From Entomortierella parvispora (lineage: Eukaryota; Mortierellomycota; Mortierellomycetes; Mortierellales; Mortierellaceae): a stretch of DNA of 64,000 bases. Position 1 is the first letter of the stretch; every line of letters begins with the position of its first letter. Shown here piece after piece: positions 1 to 9,707 of this stretch. A program made the translations under genes and the position numbers. Below the pieces are notes generated by a model. That model saw nothing but the letters and a program-made list of their open reading frames with translations, did not search any database and had not been told where the DNA came from. The DNA is taken from contig OY752146.1 in the NCBI GenBank assembly GCA_963573315.1, positions 2,418,001-2,482,000 on the forward strand, written 5' to 3'.

Positions 1-592
1 GTTGGGAGTGGGGAGTGTAGCAGGGCTTGCAAGCACCGACTGTGGTTGTTGAGAGGGGATGAGAACAGAGAGGCCGGAGGGTATTGTGGCGGCGATGGCC
101 TGTGGATGGGGAATGATCATGAAGGGTGGATGTGTGTGCGGGGGTGAATCATGAAGGACGCAAAGGAGAATAAAAGGGAATGCAGAAAGAAGGAAAGAAA
201 AAAAAAAAAAAAAAAAAAAAGGCCCGAAAGATCAAGAGGGGGCGACTCAGAAGTAGCAATGCGGATCAAAGACGGAGACCGAGACAGACGGGAGAAAGTG
301 GATGTGGAAGGAGGGCGAAAGCGAAAAGAAGGCGAATGCAGGATGGGATGGGGTTGGATTGGGGCAGTTCATGCAATGCAGCGTCGGCCAGTCAGGCACC
401 GTCCTGCTGGTTCCTGTCTGTCCCTGTCTCACAGCCACAACGCCCGAGAGTGTCGGAACAAAAAGAACACTTCACGCCCCAGAAAAGAACGTGTTGCCAC
501 CAAAAATCAAGAATGGAAATTTTATTCTTTGTTGTCGGATGTTCCTCATTGCTGCTACGGCTGTTTCCATTCGCGCGCTTGCTTCGCGCCTT
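1..592. other. Intergenic, low-complexity
   Basis: I see no supported gene here. The stretch is purine-rich and holds a run of 23 A at 198-220. Open frames crossing it are Lys/Arg-rich low-complexity translations or overlap the gene that starts at 593 on the minus strand. Confidence 0.6.
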
Positions 593-1084
593 TCACAACT
601 CCTTCTCGCGTAGTTTCTTCTCCTCGGAGTAGAAATCATCCGTCGCCTCAAAGAACACCTCAACGACATCCTCGTCCTGCTCCGCCGACGAGTGGCCCTC
701 CTCCTTCATCCACTTGCGGAACTTGTCCACCTTGCAGCGGGTCTTGTCATCCGCCCGCGCGTACTCCTCCGTCGCCACAATCGCATCAATCTCAGTACTG
801 ACCCGAGCAAAGATCTTTTGGCGCAATTCCTCCTTGGCCTGCTTCTTGGTGCGCTTATACTCGGCCTCAGCCTCGTTGACCGCAGTCTTGTCGTCGTGAG
901 AGTGCTCCTTCACCTGCTTGTACTCGGCCTCTGCCTCCTCCACAGTGCGCTTGTATTCGGCCTTGTACTCTTTCGCCTCCACCTTGAGAAAGCTCTTGCG
1001 TTCCTTGATCAAGACCTTGAGTGCTGTTCTGTTCTCCTTCTCAGTATCGGTCAAAGAGGACGACGAGCAAAAGTAGCTGAACAT
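593..1084 (-). CDS. Small coiled-coil protein, paralogue of the gene at 4546
   Basis: Single-exon model of 163 residues starting at the ATG at 1084 (MFSYFCSSSSLTDTEKEN). A longer frame reaches 1228, but this start matches that of the paralogue at 4546 (MSFILNYFSSNS...ESEKEN). The body is a charged helix with repeated AEYKR/AEYKQ blocks roughly every 14-15 residues (about 40-95), then a conserved IDAIVATEEYARAD stretch and an acidic tail. No signal peptide or membrane segment is seen. I do not recognise a named family. The repeated EAEYK pattern suggests a coiled coil and self-association (inference). A TTTAAAA box at 1211-1217 on the minus strand lies about 130 nt upstream. Compared with the paralogue it has one extra AEYK-type block. 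Confidence 0.7.
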   Translation of the reverse strand: MFSYFCSSSSLTDTEKENRTALKVLIKERKSFLKVEAKEYKAEYKRTVEEAEAEYKQVKEHSHDDKTAVNEAEAEYKRTKKQAKEELRQKIFARVSTEIDAIVATEEYARADDKTRCKVDKFRKWMKEEGHSSAEQDEDVVEVFFEATDDFYSEEKKLREKEL

Positions 1085-1677
1085 GGTGGTTTGATGTTGT
1101 TGTGCTGGGTTGTCTTTTTTGGGAAAACAGGAAGAGATGTTTGTCAGTGAACTGATGCCGAGGTGGTTTGGTGCTTTTTTGTTGTTGTTGTTGGCAGGGA
1201 ACCTCTCTCCTTTTAAACACTTACCCACTCGATCTCAAGAATCTGTGGACGCCCAGCTGGAGGGGGAGAGACCGATTGATCTTGATGGGATGCTTTGCCG
1301 CGCAACGAGTACGTCGCCTACCGTTACTTTCACGCACCAGGACTCGATCTCTTCAGCCCTGTTGGGCATCACGACGCGTTGCCAAGGCTGGGAGTCCTCC
1401 TCCTGCAGACAGTCGAAAAGCGCTACGGTCTTGGCACCACATCACCTGCGAGAGTAAAAATAAACCAAATTGTCCAAATGTGGAAGACAAAGCGCGGTTA
1501 TGATATCGTCAGGAATCGCTCCAGTTCTTACGACCGGTCGAGTGCTGCTTGACCCCTTGCTAGGTTGTCTCCACTATTGCTGCTGCTGCTATCGTTTATT
1601 GAGGAGCTATTGGTGTCAAGGACTTTGTGGCCGGTTCATCTTGGTGGACTGACTTAGGATCGAGAGCGGCGTCTTCG
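1085..1677. other. Intergenic or unresolved coding remnant
   Basis: Contains the promoter of the minus-strand gene ending at 1084. From about 1290 to 1560 all three plus frames are open for 80-115 codons with ordinary amino-acid composition, which hints at an unresolved exon or gene remnant. A GAGA|GTAAAA donor-like site lies near 1455 and an ACTTAG acceptor-like site ends at 1657. No convincing gene model could be built. Confidence 0.35.
1211..1217 (-). promoter_or_regulatory. TATA-like box
   Basis: TTTAAAA on the minus strand, about 130 nt upstream of the chosen ATG at 1084. The paralogous gene at 4546 has a TATAAAA at a similar distance, which supports the call. Confidence 0.35.
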
Positions 1678-2988
1678 ATGCTGTTGCAATTGCTCACAAA
1701 CCTCCTTTGTTCTCGCTCTACCTGCGCCACCCGAGGTAAAAGGAGCAGCTGCCCAGTGCCTCTTTTTTTCTTTCTCTTACTAGCCCTCATTCCTGCTTTT
1801 CCCCTCCAAACTAACACAAAACAATTTGCGATAACAACCAATAACCCGCAGGCCGATGATCTATTCCAAAAGGTTCAAGCCCTCTCCGCCGCGGATACTC
1901 ACCCACAACAAGTCCTGAAAACTGCACTCCAGCCCTTGTCTCTCGAAGACATGGTACGATTTTGCTCACATGAACATCTGACCCTTGAGCGGCATCGATA
2001 TCCCGTCTTGATCTTCATGACCATTGAATTTGGAAATCTCAGGACTGTGATATTCCTGAAGCAGTGGGGAAGGTCTTGCGATTTTGAGCAACCGCTGGCG
2101 ATTTTGCGATGTCGAGACACGATTATCGACTACTTGAGGAGTCTCAAGGGGTTGGACAGCAGCGACCAAGAAGATGTTGATGATGACTCGTATCATGAAC
2201 CGTATGACCTTCAAGGAATGTACATTGTCTGCGAACGGTGGGACAAGTTTAGACCCGGAGTGGAGCTCGATAAAGAAGACTACGCCCTCTGGGAGTACCC
2301 ACGCGTGATTTCCATGGAAAGCTGTCGTCGATTACTGACTTGCTACAGGAAAAAGTCACTCAATTACTACCAGGTCCTAGCGGTGTGCTGTAAACGCGGG
2401 TATTGGGACCTCATTCCGGAAGACGTAGAAGCCACAAGATGGATGATTTACGCTACATCGCGCGTGAACATGTCCTACTTGTCTGCCTATGACGTGGACG
2501 ATCGGGAAAAGATCAGGGAGGATTATTATGATGGGTACCCGGAGCGTATGTATCATAATGATCCTGAAGCCGTACTTCTCAAGTTGCCTGGCGCGATTGA
2601 GTTTGAAGACTCAGTGAAGTTGGGCTACGTTTACAAACGAATGGAAATCGATCCATACACTGAAGTGATATTCAGGAACATGACGGGGTACGAGAGGATG
2701 GATCTGACGATGCAGGTTTATATGTGGTCAATTCTACGTAGAGGCCTGCTCTCAGTCAACTTTGCTTTCCAAAAAAAGAAGAGCAAAGCTGTGCAGGGCG
2801 CGCCAACGAGCAGGCGGCAGACCATCGCACCCCACTTACCTTATACTTTAACCTGGTTTATCCTCCAGCAGAGGGCATCTTTAGCACCGGGTCTCCGCAC
2901 CGGTTATGTACTACTCAGGCTCCCGCCCAAAGACTCTTGGGATTTGGTCAGTGAAACAGCATTTATTACCTCTCGCCGTTTCAACTGA
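1678..2988 (+). CDS. Uncharacterised protein with repeat-derived C-terminus
   Basis: Open frame of 436 codons from the first ATG; the true 5' end is uncertain. A 48-nt GTAAAA...CTAG segment (1736-1783) is a possible in-frame intron. Residues about 60-350 are ordinary globular sequence (ADDLFQKVQALSAADTHP..., later many Tyr/Asp/Trp) and I do not recognise the family. From about 2735 the frame runs into DNA homologous to the dispersed repeat found at 33.2, 34.8, 59.8 and 61.3 kb, with the shared core GCAGGGCGCGCCAACGAGCA. The last ~83 residues (about 353-436) are therefore repeat sequence in frame. The original gene may be truncated, or it may have gained a new tail. No start is supported by homology. 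Confidence 0.45.
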   Translation: MLLQLLTNLLCSRSTCATRGKRSSCPVPLFFFLLLALIPAFPLQTNTKQFAITTNNPQADDLFQKVQALSAADTHPQQVLKTALQPLSLEDMVRFCSHEHLTLERHRYPVLIFMTIEFGNLRTVIFLKQWGRSCDFEQPLAILRCRDTIIDYLRSLKGLDSSDQEDVDDDSYHEPYDLQGMYIVCERWDKFRPGVELDKEDYALWEYPRVISMESCRRLLTCYRKKSLNYYQVLAVCCKRGYWDLIPEDVEATRWMIYATSRVNMSYLSAYDVDDREKIREDYYDGYPERMYHNDPEAVLLKLPGAIEFEDSVKLGYVYKRMEIDPYTEVIFRNMTGYERMDLTMQVYMWSILRRGLLSVNFAFQKKKSKAVQGAPTSRRQTIAPHLPYTLTWFILQQRASLAPGLRTGYVLLRLPPKDSWDLVSETAFITSRRFN

Positions 2989-3094
2989 TCACCGCCTCCC
3001 TATCTGAGGAGTTAACCTTGGGGTCACTGGACCTCACGATGCTGGATTGGGGGGTAAGAAGATGCAGGGCTGACAAGAGGGGAGCTCAGACTTG

Positions 3095-3341
3095 GGCCAA
3101 GAAGAAAAAGAGCAAAACAAGCAAAACAAGACGAGCAAAACAAAACAAGTAACACAAAACAAGCAAAACAAAACAAGTAAAACAAAACAAGCAAAATAAA
3201 ACAAGCAAAGCAAAACAAGCAAAGCAAAACAAGCAAAGCAAAACAAGCAAAGCAAAACAAGCAAAGCAAAACAAGCAAAGCAAAACAAGCAAAGCAAAAC
3301 AAGCAAAGCAAAACAAGCAAAACAAAACAAGCAAAACTACC
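3095..3341 (+). repeat. (AGCAAAACA)n-type minisatellite
   Basis: Dozens of near-perfect AGCAAAACA / AGCAAAGCA units. The minus-strand reading is a Leu/Cys/Phe-rich pseudo-protein in all frames, so the long minus-strand frames here are not genes. It lies inside the diverged dispersed repeat, where the other copies have only a short A-rich ACACAGAGAG stretch. Confidence 0.9.
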
Positions 3342-3388
3342 TTCATAACACCACACAACACTACACCACATACACCACATACACCACA

Positions 3389-3491
3389 TACACAACACAA
3401 CACAACACAACACAACACAACACAACACAACACAACACAACACAACACAACACAACACAACACAACACAACACAACACAACACAACACAAC
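3389..3491 (+). repeat. (ACACA)n / CACAA pentanucleotide satellite
   Basis: About twenty uninterrupted CACAA units, preceded by four TACACCACA-type nonamers. Minus-strand frames through it read Cys-Val-Val-Leu repeats and are artefacts. Confidence 0.9.
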
Positions 3492-3895
3492 GCAACTCAA
3501 CGCGAAAAAACCAAAAGAGAACATTAACCCGAGAACAACACAATGCATGGAATGAATGAATGGACAATGGAAGGGAAGGGAAGGGAATGAATGAACACCA
3601 CACACAAAAAAGAGACCCAAGTCTTTGCAAACCTTGAAACGGAGAGTGGGAGTTGCAGCATGCGATACGCGAGCGCGGAGATAGTGTAGAAATAAAAGGT
3701 GCGCCCCTTTGATCGTCAACAATCTAGGACTTGCGTCCCTTTGGCCGTCCAACAATCCAGGACGAGGTCAGGATGGAGGTGCGAAATCAGTGCGAAGGGT
3801 GAAGAAGAAGAGAGAAGAAGAAGAGAAGAAAGAACAAAGCGCCGCGCCTTTCGTCCGTCACTCTGCTCATCCCGTGACCAGCGCGCGTTGATCTC

Positions 3896-4545
3896 CTCTG
3901 TCTACAGGCGGCGCACGGGCAATCCCTGTCCTCTTGACCTTGTCTGTCTTTGCATACTCTCCTTCATCCTTTCTAATCTCACATTAGCTCTCCGATCTCC
4001 TTCATCCATCTGGGACGCGTTCAACCATGCCTTTCACAGAGGAAACTCAAAAAACCCCTGCACCTTTCCAGTCATCTACATGTGGCTTTCACCCCCTTGA
4101 TCACCGGTTGTCGAACATCCAGGTAGCTGTGGACGCCGCCGGGAATCGAGCATACCCTTTCTTGAAGGAGCTTAGCAGCAAAGGCAAAAATAGCCCCGCT
4201 GGACCCCTGCCAAGTTCGATTTCATTTCGTCCTTCCTGAATGCCAAGGCCGTTGCGTGTGTCCCGATCATTTGAATCACCAAATATTTCCATACCTGGCC
4301 GACAATCTTCATCTTTTTGCTCACTCACAAGGTCGTTCTTTCGACTTTGTTTGTCGTCATCATGGAGAACTCTTTGACCTTCCTTATCTTCGAAACAACT
4401 ATAAAAGAGTCAACCATCACAGTTCCAGTCCTCCTGTCATCTTCCTCAGAACACTCAAGCAACAACACACGCCTTCACACCGCCCCTCTTCTCTTTTTCC
4501 ACTCCCCTCTTCCAAAGAAAAACACTCACCTCAATCCACCAAGCC
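3896..4545. other. Upstream region of the gene at 4546
   Basis: No gene supported. It holds CT-rich leader-like sequence and, near its end, a TATAAAA box at 4400-4406. Confidence 0.5.
4400..4406 (+). promoter_or_regulatory. TATA box of the gene at 4546
   Basis: TATAAAA about 140 nt upstream of the ATG, followed by a CT-rich leader. Most genes in the window have no visible TATA, so this gene may be strongly or inducibly expressed (inference). Confidence 0.5.
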
Positions 4546-4995
4546 ATGTCGTTCATCCTCAACTACTTCAGTTCCAACTCCACGGCGACTGAATCTGAAA
4601 AGGAAAACGCTGCCGCGCTCATGGTCATGTTCAAGGGTCGCAAGGACTTTCTCAAGACAGAATCCAAGAAATACGAGGCTGAGTACAAGCAGGCCTTGCA
4701 CGAAGCTGACCTCGAATACAAGCGCGCCAAGGATCAGGCCAAGGAGGAGTTCCAACACAAGATCATAGCTACCGTCAACACCGAGTTTGATGCCATCATG
4801 GCCACGGAAGAGTACGCGAACGCAGATGCTAGAACCAAGAGCAAGCTTGAAGGGGTCCGCAGCTGGATGAACGGCTGCATGTCTTTCCGATGCTCCAGTT
4901 CCAACAGAAATCCAGAGGCTGTAGAGGAAGAGACTGTGGAGGTCACTGAAATCTATTATCCTGACGAGAAGAAAACGCCCTTGGTAGCTGTTTAG
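4546..4995 (+). CDS. Small coiled-coil protein, paralogue of the gene at 593
   Basis: Single-exon gene of 149 residues. It shares the MSF/MFS start, the ESEKEN segment, a run of EAEYKQ/LEYKRAKDQAKEE helical blocks (about 40-75) and the FDAIMATEEYANADARTK stretch with the minus-strand gene 593-1084, then diverges to an acidic tail. No signal peptide is seen. Function is unknown; a predicted coiled coil is inferred from the heptad-like charge pattern. The two copies point away from each other across about 3.5 kb, with another gene and a repeat between them. Confidence 0.8.
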   Translation: MSFILNYFSSNSTATESEKENAAALMVMFKGRKDFLKTESKKYEAEYKQALHEADLEYKRAKDQAKEEFQHKIIATVNTEFDAIMATEEYANADARTKSKLEGVRSWMNGCMSFRCSSSNRNPEAVEEETVEVTEIYYPDEKKTPLVAV

Positions 4996-5228
4996 TTGTC
5001 TCGTCATTTCGTTGACCTTTTTCTCTTTCACTCTTTCTTTCTCTCCAATGTTCCATTCCTTCCTTCAATTGCTTCCATCCCTTCTATTTCTAGTTACTTT
5101 AATTGCGTTGCGTTTGTTTGTCTACATGATGAATAAATTACAGTGAAAATGGCCAATGCAAAGGTGATGATGAGGGAAAGGACAGGGGGGTATATGCAAA
5201 AAGGATGATAAAATCAGGACAGATCTTT

Positions 5229-7052
5229 TCAAAGATCGGCGGATGCTGGCTTTGTAGGTTCCCCGATCTGAACATTGGCAATTGTGCTCACTCCAGAGTC
5301 CAACTCTGACTCGACCGCAGACTCGCCCTTCTCCAGATCCTCGGTACTCGCCTCCACCGTGACATTGGAAGCAGCAGCAGGTTTGGCGGGACGGTTAGGC
5401 TTGTCCCAAGGCAACATCACCGTGGTCAACAAGAATCCAAAGAGACCAAAGCCAATGATACCAAAGAACGCGCTCTTGTATCCCTTCATCAACAAAGGTC
5501 CACCGCTGACAAATCCATTGCTACCGTTACCATTGATTGACAACGCAATCACGTTAAAGATGGCAATACCAAAGGGTGCGCCAAGCTGGAGTCCAGTATT
5601 ATACATTCCTCCTACCAATCCTTGATCCTTGTTGTCTGCATCTCTGACGGCGGTCACTTGGATAGGAAGGAGTGAGAATCCGACACCAAAGATGTGGATG
5701 ATGAAAGCGGGGAAGGGGATAGCCCAGTATGAGGTGTGTTCGTTCATGAAGGCAAACATCAAGGCCGTGATGCATCTCAAGAGGAACCCAGCCATGATCA
5801 ATGGCTTGAGCGAGAGCCGAGGCATGACACGACCGAGGATGGTAAACACAACTACAGCTAGAAGCGAATGAACCAAGAATCCGACAGCAGACTGAAGCGC
5901 AGTCCAGCCGTATACTTCTTGAAAGACCATGTTTGCATAGTAGATGACGCCCTGGAACATGCCCATAGAGACAAAGGCCAAAATGACCGAAGATGTGAAC
6001 GACTTGTTCTTCCAGACGCGAAGTGGCATCAAAGGTGAGTGAACCTTGGATTCTGTGAAAATAAACAAACCCAACAGGATCAAGGCCGCGAAAAAGACTG
6101 GCAGTGTCTTGGGACTAGCCCATCCGTCTTCCAAACCAGTAGAGATGTAGTAGACGATGCCAGTGACACCCATAGAGACTGTGATGGCGCCGATCCAATC
6201 GATCTTTGGCTTCTCGGCCTTGGGAGGGCTAACAGGGATAGCGAGGAAGCCAAGAACAAAGAGAAAGAATCCAGCAATGGCCGAGATACGAAAGATCCAT
6301 TGCCATCCAATACTGGCAATCAAACCCCCAGCCAGGAGAATACCAGTGACAGCACCCAGACCTCCAAACGCAGCAAAGACAGAGAAGGCCTTGGTACGTT
6401 CTGGACCGGGCGGGAAGTTGGTGGCGATGAGAGCCATGGCGGTGGGGACCGTTCCTGCAGCACCCATTCCTTGCAAGGCACGAGCAATGATGAACATGAG
6501 AGGTGAGGTGGAGAACGAGACGACCACGGCCCAGGTTGAGAACCAAAGAAGACCGGTGAGGAACATTCGGCGGTGACCAAACAGATCACCAAGTCGACCA
6601 GAAACAAGGAGGAGGCCGGCAAAGGCAATTGTGTAGGCGTTGAGGATCCAGATGACCTCTGGGACCTTGAAGTGTAGTCCCTCTGCAATAGGAAGGATGG
6701 CAACCGAGACCGAAGCGCCATTGACTATAGAGAGCAATAAGTAAGAGCACACAACGTGGGCAACGTGAGTTAGAAATCAAAGTCGATGTATGACGATACT
6801 TGTGTCACCACTGGGCCTGCGAGAAACACCGAGCTTGATCAAGTTGAACTTACCCACATCCAGGAACTGAGCAGTTGACACGACGTAGAGGAGAAGGGGA
6901 GTCAACTTTGTTCGAAGCTTGTCCAAGGTCGTGGTCTTGTTGGTTTCTGAAGTCGAGGGTATTACGACGTCTTTCATTGTGTTGGCGATGGTCGTTGAGG
7001 ACTCGTTGTCCTGAATGGATTGTACGACGGTCGAGGGTTCCGGTTGCGCCAT
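5229..7052 (-). CDS. MFS drug/H+ antiporter, DHA2-like (14 TM)
   Basis: Two exons, complement(5229-6724, 6854-7052), 564 residues. The intron 6725-6853 has GTAAGT and CTATAG ends and joins FLDV to VNGASVSVA, the usual first-helix motif of the DHA2 family (FLDxxNxxIVNVALP-like). A hydrophilic N-terminus of about 45 residues precedes many hydrophobic helices. The motif-A loop GRLGDLFGHRR lies about 60 residues into exon 2, followed by RALQGMGAAGTVPTAMALI. The C-terminal ~50 residues are acidic and Ser-rich, typical of a cytosolic tail. Family role: proton-coupled export of small molecules at the plasma or vacuolar membrane. The substrate cannot be read from sequence. The gene stands alone, with no neighbouring biosynthetic cluster. 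Confidence 0.9.
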
Positions 7053-7731
7053 GGTTAATGATGTGTCTCTGTTAGTTTTTTTTTGGCGGTTGCAGGACGG
7101 TTGAGAGGAGAGGGAGGATCTGAAGAAGGAAGATCTGAAGAAAGAAGATCTGAAGAAGGCTGCTCAGAAGAGAAGAAGAGAGAAGTGATGTTGTGTTGTG
7201 AAGATGGTAGATTGTCCATCCCCCGCCTTTTATAATTTTTCATTATCCACTTGCTTAGTCAAAATAAGCATTGTCCGTTGGCCTGCGGACTGTGCAGGTG
7301 CGCCGCGCCCTGGAGGATAGCGCTTCATTGTCCCCTCTTTCCCGAGTATGATTATTCAGCGCAGCAAAAGAAAAAAGAGGGCGATTTTCGCGTTGTACGA
7401 CAGTTTCTTCCCTTTCTGGACATGGGAGGCTGTCTTTCAATTGATCAAACGCTCTTAAGCTGGTAAAATCCACACAGCCTGCAGTTTTGTCATGGGCGGC
7501 GCAGTACTGGGTGTAGATGAGTGCAGCTCCATGCAGCCTAGTATTGTCGGGATCTCACCCGGATATCCGACCTTGAGGTAAGTGTCAATTGAGAATCGAT
7601 TGGGATAACCTTTCCCCGAGAAAGGGAAGCAGCTTCTATTCTTTGCGCAGATCATCTACGTTTCGTGTCTGGCTTGCTCAAAAGTTCAGAGCGCAGCTTT
7701 CTATAAGTTTATTACAGCACTCCTCACTAGT
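7053..7731. other. Intergenic
   Basis: Upstream region of the MFS gene. It contains a short run of AGAAGATCTGAAGA repeats at about 7115-7160, and the rest is unremarkable. The 3' end of the degraded F-box gene lies at 7732. No gene is seen. Confidence 0.6.
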
Positions 7732-9399
7732 CTACCATCGAGTAATCAAATTGAGCTGGTCCATCATTTCCACCAATTTCTCGCGAGCGTTCTCATCCTC
7801 GTTGAAGTCATTGCTTATCGACTCAAGTGACCAGTGATCAAGCATCCATTGACAGTCCTCTTCGTCCAAGTTTGGCTTTGTGCCCACAAACTCCAGGCTC
7901 TACAAACAACGAAGTGTATCCAACTGAGCCAATCCGGACTTGAGACTGAGACCAAGTCCACGCCAACCCGGAAAAGTCCGGAGCTCCTGGTCTGCAGGCG
8001 AGTCTGGATGGACACTCAGGTCCAAATGCGTGAGCTTTGTGAGCTTGGAAAATCGACAGAGGATCTGAGAGTCCCACTCCTCCGGGGTAAGCGGACGATG
8101 GCCTGTAGAAGACGAAACCGGACGATGGATTATGGCGCACTCGAATTCCTCTAAATCCAGACAGGCCTAAGGTTCAATGTGGACATGATAGAGCTGAGTC
8201 TTTTCAAAGCCTGCAATGATGTGATTCAGTTCATCCCGAGTTCCCTGAGGCTCTGGCCCGACCAGCGTCTCTCTCTTCTCCTTCTCTAGGTCGCAGCTGT
8301 TTGCATAATCGTCGACTAAGAATTCTTGACCCAAGATGATGCTTGCCTTTGGGCAACCCACAATTAACTCGTGAGCCAGAATGTAATCGGCAGAAAAAGT
8401 CCTCAGTTTCGGGGAACGAGTGAGAATCCAGTGACACATCCAACTTTTAGCCCCAAGACAGCCGGCCAAGCTCAGGACTTCCAAAGTGTTCAGATGCCGT
8501 TCCAAGGACTTCAAAGAACGATACCAAAACGGGGATTGGTTGACACTGACAACGCGAAGCTGATCGCAGGTATCCAACAAGGCCGCGATTTCAATATCGC
8601 CAAATGGGTGAGAGCCGTGTATCAAATAAAGGCCGGTCAACCGGGGCATTCGCATCAACTTGATCCTCTGGAAAAACGTCCCTGTACTGTCCTGCCACTC
8701 ACTGAACCAACATAGCTCTTCGAGTCGAGGGCAGTGGCCAACCATTCCTGTTCCTGTAGTGGAGAGTCGAATACACCTTTGAGGAGGAGCGTCTTCATAT
8801 TCGTGAATTGTGGTGTGGACTTGACATCCAGAGTGGCGAGAAAACAATGAGCGAGCCTGAGTTCTGTGAGAGATTGCGCTAGCTTCAAAAGATGCTTCGT
8901 GCCATCAGCGTCCAGATGGACGTTGTCTAAGAAAAGCTCTTGCAGGACTGGACTGCTCTCTGCAAAAAAGCGACCCCAAAACCTTGTGGGTAGGGTCATT
9001 AGGTCCAGGATAGTGAGTTTCAAAAGCATACGGTTCGTCACTATCAGGTCCAACTCTGGATCGTCATCACGGCGTTCCCGGTCGTGAAGGGTTAGATTCA
9101 ACTCCTTGAGGTTGCGGCATTGATGCAGTTGTTGCAGACACTCGTCTCCCATCATTTCGGTGTCGTGTATCTCCAGATGTAGCGTTTGGATATCGCAGAG
9201 GTGCCGCCGCAAAACCTTAATCGGAGGTAGAAGGCTCTGGTGGATATTCCGATATAGAGGCGGCTCCAGGACTTTCGCGCCAAAGCTTACAGACGCGCAC
9301 ACTTGACGTGAGCGTATCTCTGTTGAGGAAGTAGCCGACGTGGAAGAGCACCTCGGGGATCTCCATGATGTGATCCGGACTTGGACCACAAGCTGACAT
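7732..9399 (-). pseudogene. Broken F-box/LRR-like paralogue
   Basis: Collinear along its length with the intact gene at 9708-11381 but carries three breaks. (1) One extra base near 9280, where KLWRE... and ...VLEPPLYR lie in different frames. (2) A second frame change near 8750, between VFDSPLQEQEWLA and GHCPRLEELCWFSEW. (3) A TAG at about 8167-8169 where the intact copy has Trp (HAEQW-ICLDLEEF against HIEP-stop-ACLDLEEF). Homology continues after each break down to LDEEDCQWMLDHWSLE and a stop at 7732. The start MSACGPSPDHIMEIPEVLFHVG corresponds to the intact MSDFHSNPGHLIPEVLLNIG. It is a recent tandem duplicate that has decayed, unless assembly errors explain all three breaks. Confidence 0.85.
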
Positions 9400-9707
9400 G
9401 TCGAAGGAATGAAGACGGGAAACGAAATGGAAATGAGGTCGACAGTGAATGTGATTTCAATCGCACGCGCAATGGCTGAAAAAAACCACGTCAACCCTCG
9501 GCCTCCCCTTTTTATTGCTTCGAAGTCTGTGGCACCTGCCCCAGAGCAGGTTGCAAGGAACACCTGTCTTGTTTGAGTCGAGGCATTGAATCGGACCTCG
9601 GCGACCATGGCAGGGTTCCTTTCAGTTTTATTTGCAAGAGAAAGTAAAAGAAGGAATGAAAAGCAGTAAAGGAAGCACTGGAGTATTCACTTCTGAAGTA
9701 TACAATA

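Larger units (their letters stand above)
2735..3895 (+). repeat. Diverged copy of the dispersed ~1.5-kb repeat
   Basis: Aligns in order with the units at 33.2-36.2 and 59.7-62.6 kb. Shared landmarks are GCCTGCTCTCAGTCAAC (from about 2744), the GCAGGGCGCGCCAACG core, CTGACAAGAGGGG (near 3070), GCAGCATGCGATACGCGAGC (near 3655), and the GA-rich stretch followed by GCCGCGCCTTT (near 3840). The middle is replaced or expanded by two microsatellites. It is much more divergent than the four later copies. It overlaps the 3' end of the gene at 1678. Confidence 0.8.

Noticed and set aside
3024-3755. Long minus-strand open frame (243 codons) rich in Cys/Val/Leu/Phe
   Set aside because: It is a translation of the AGCAAAACA and CACAA satellites; all frames are open for the same reason.
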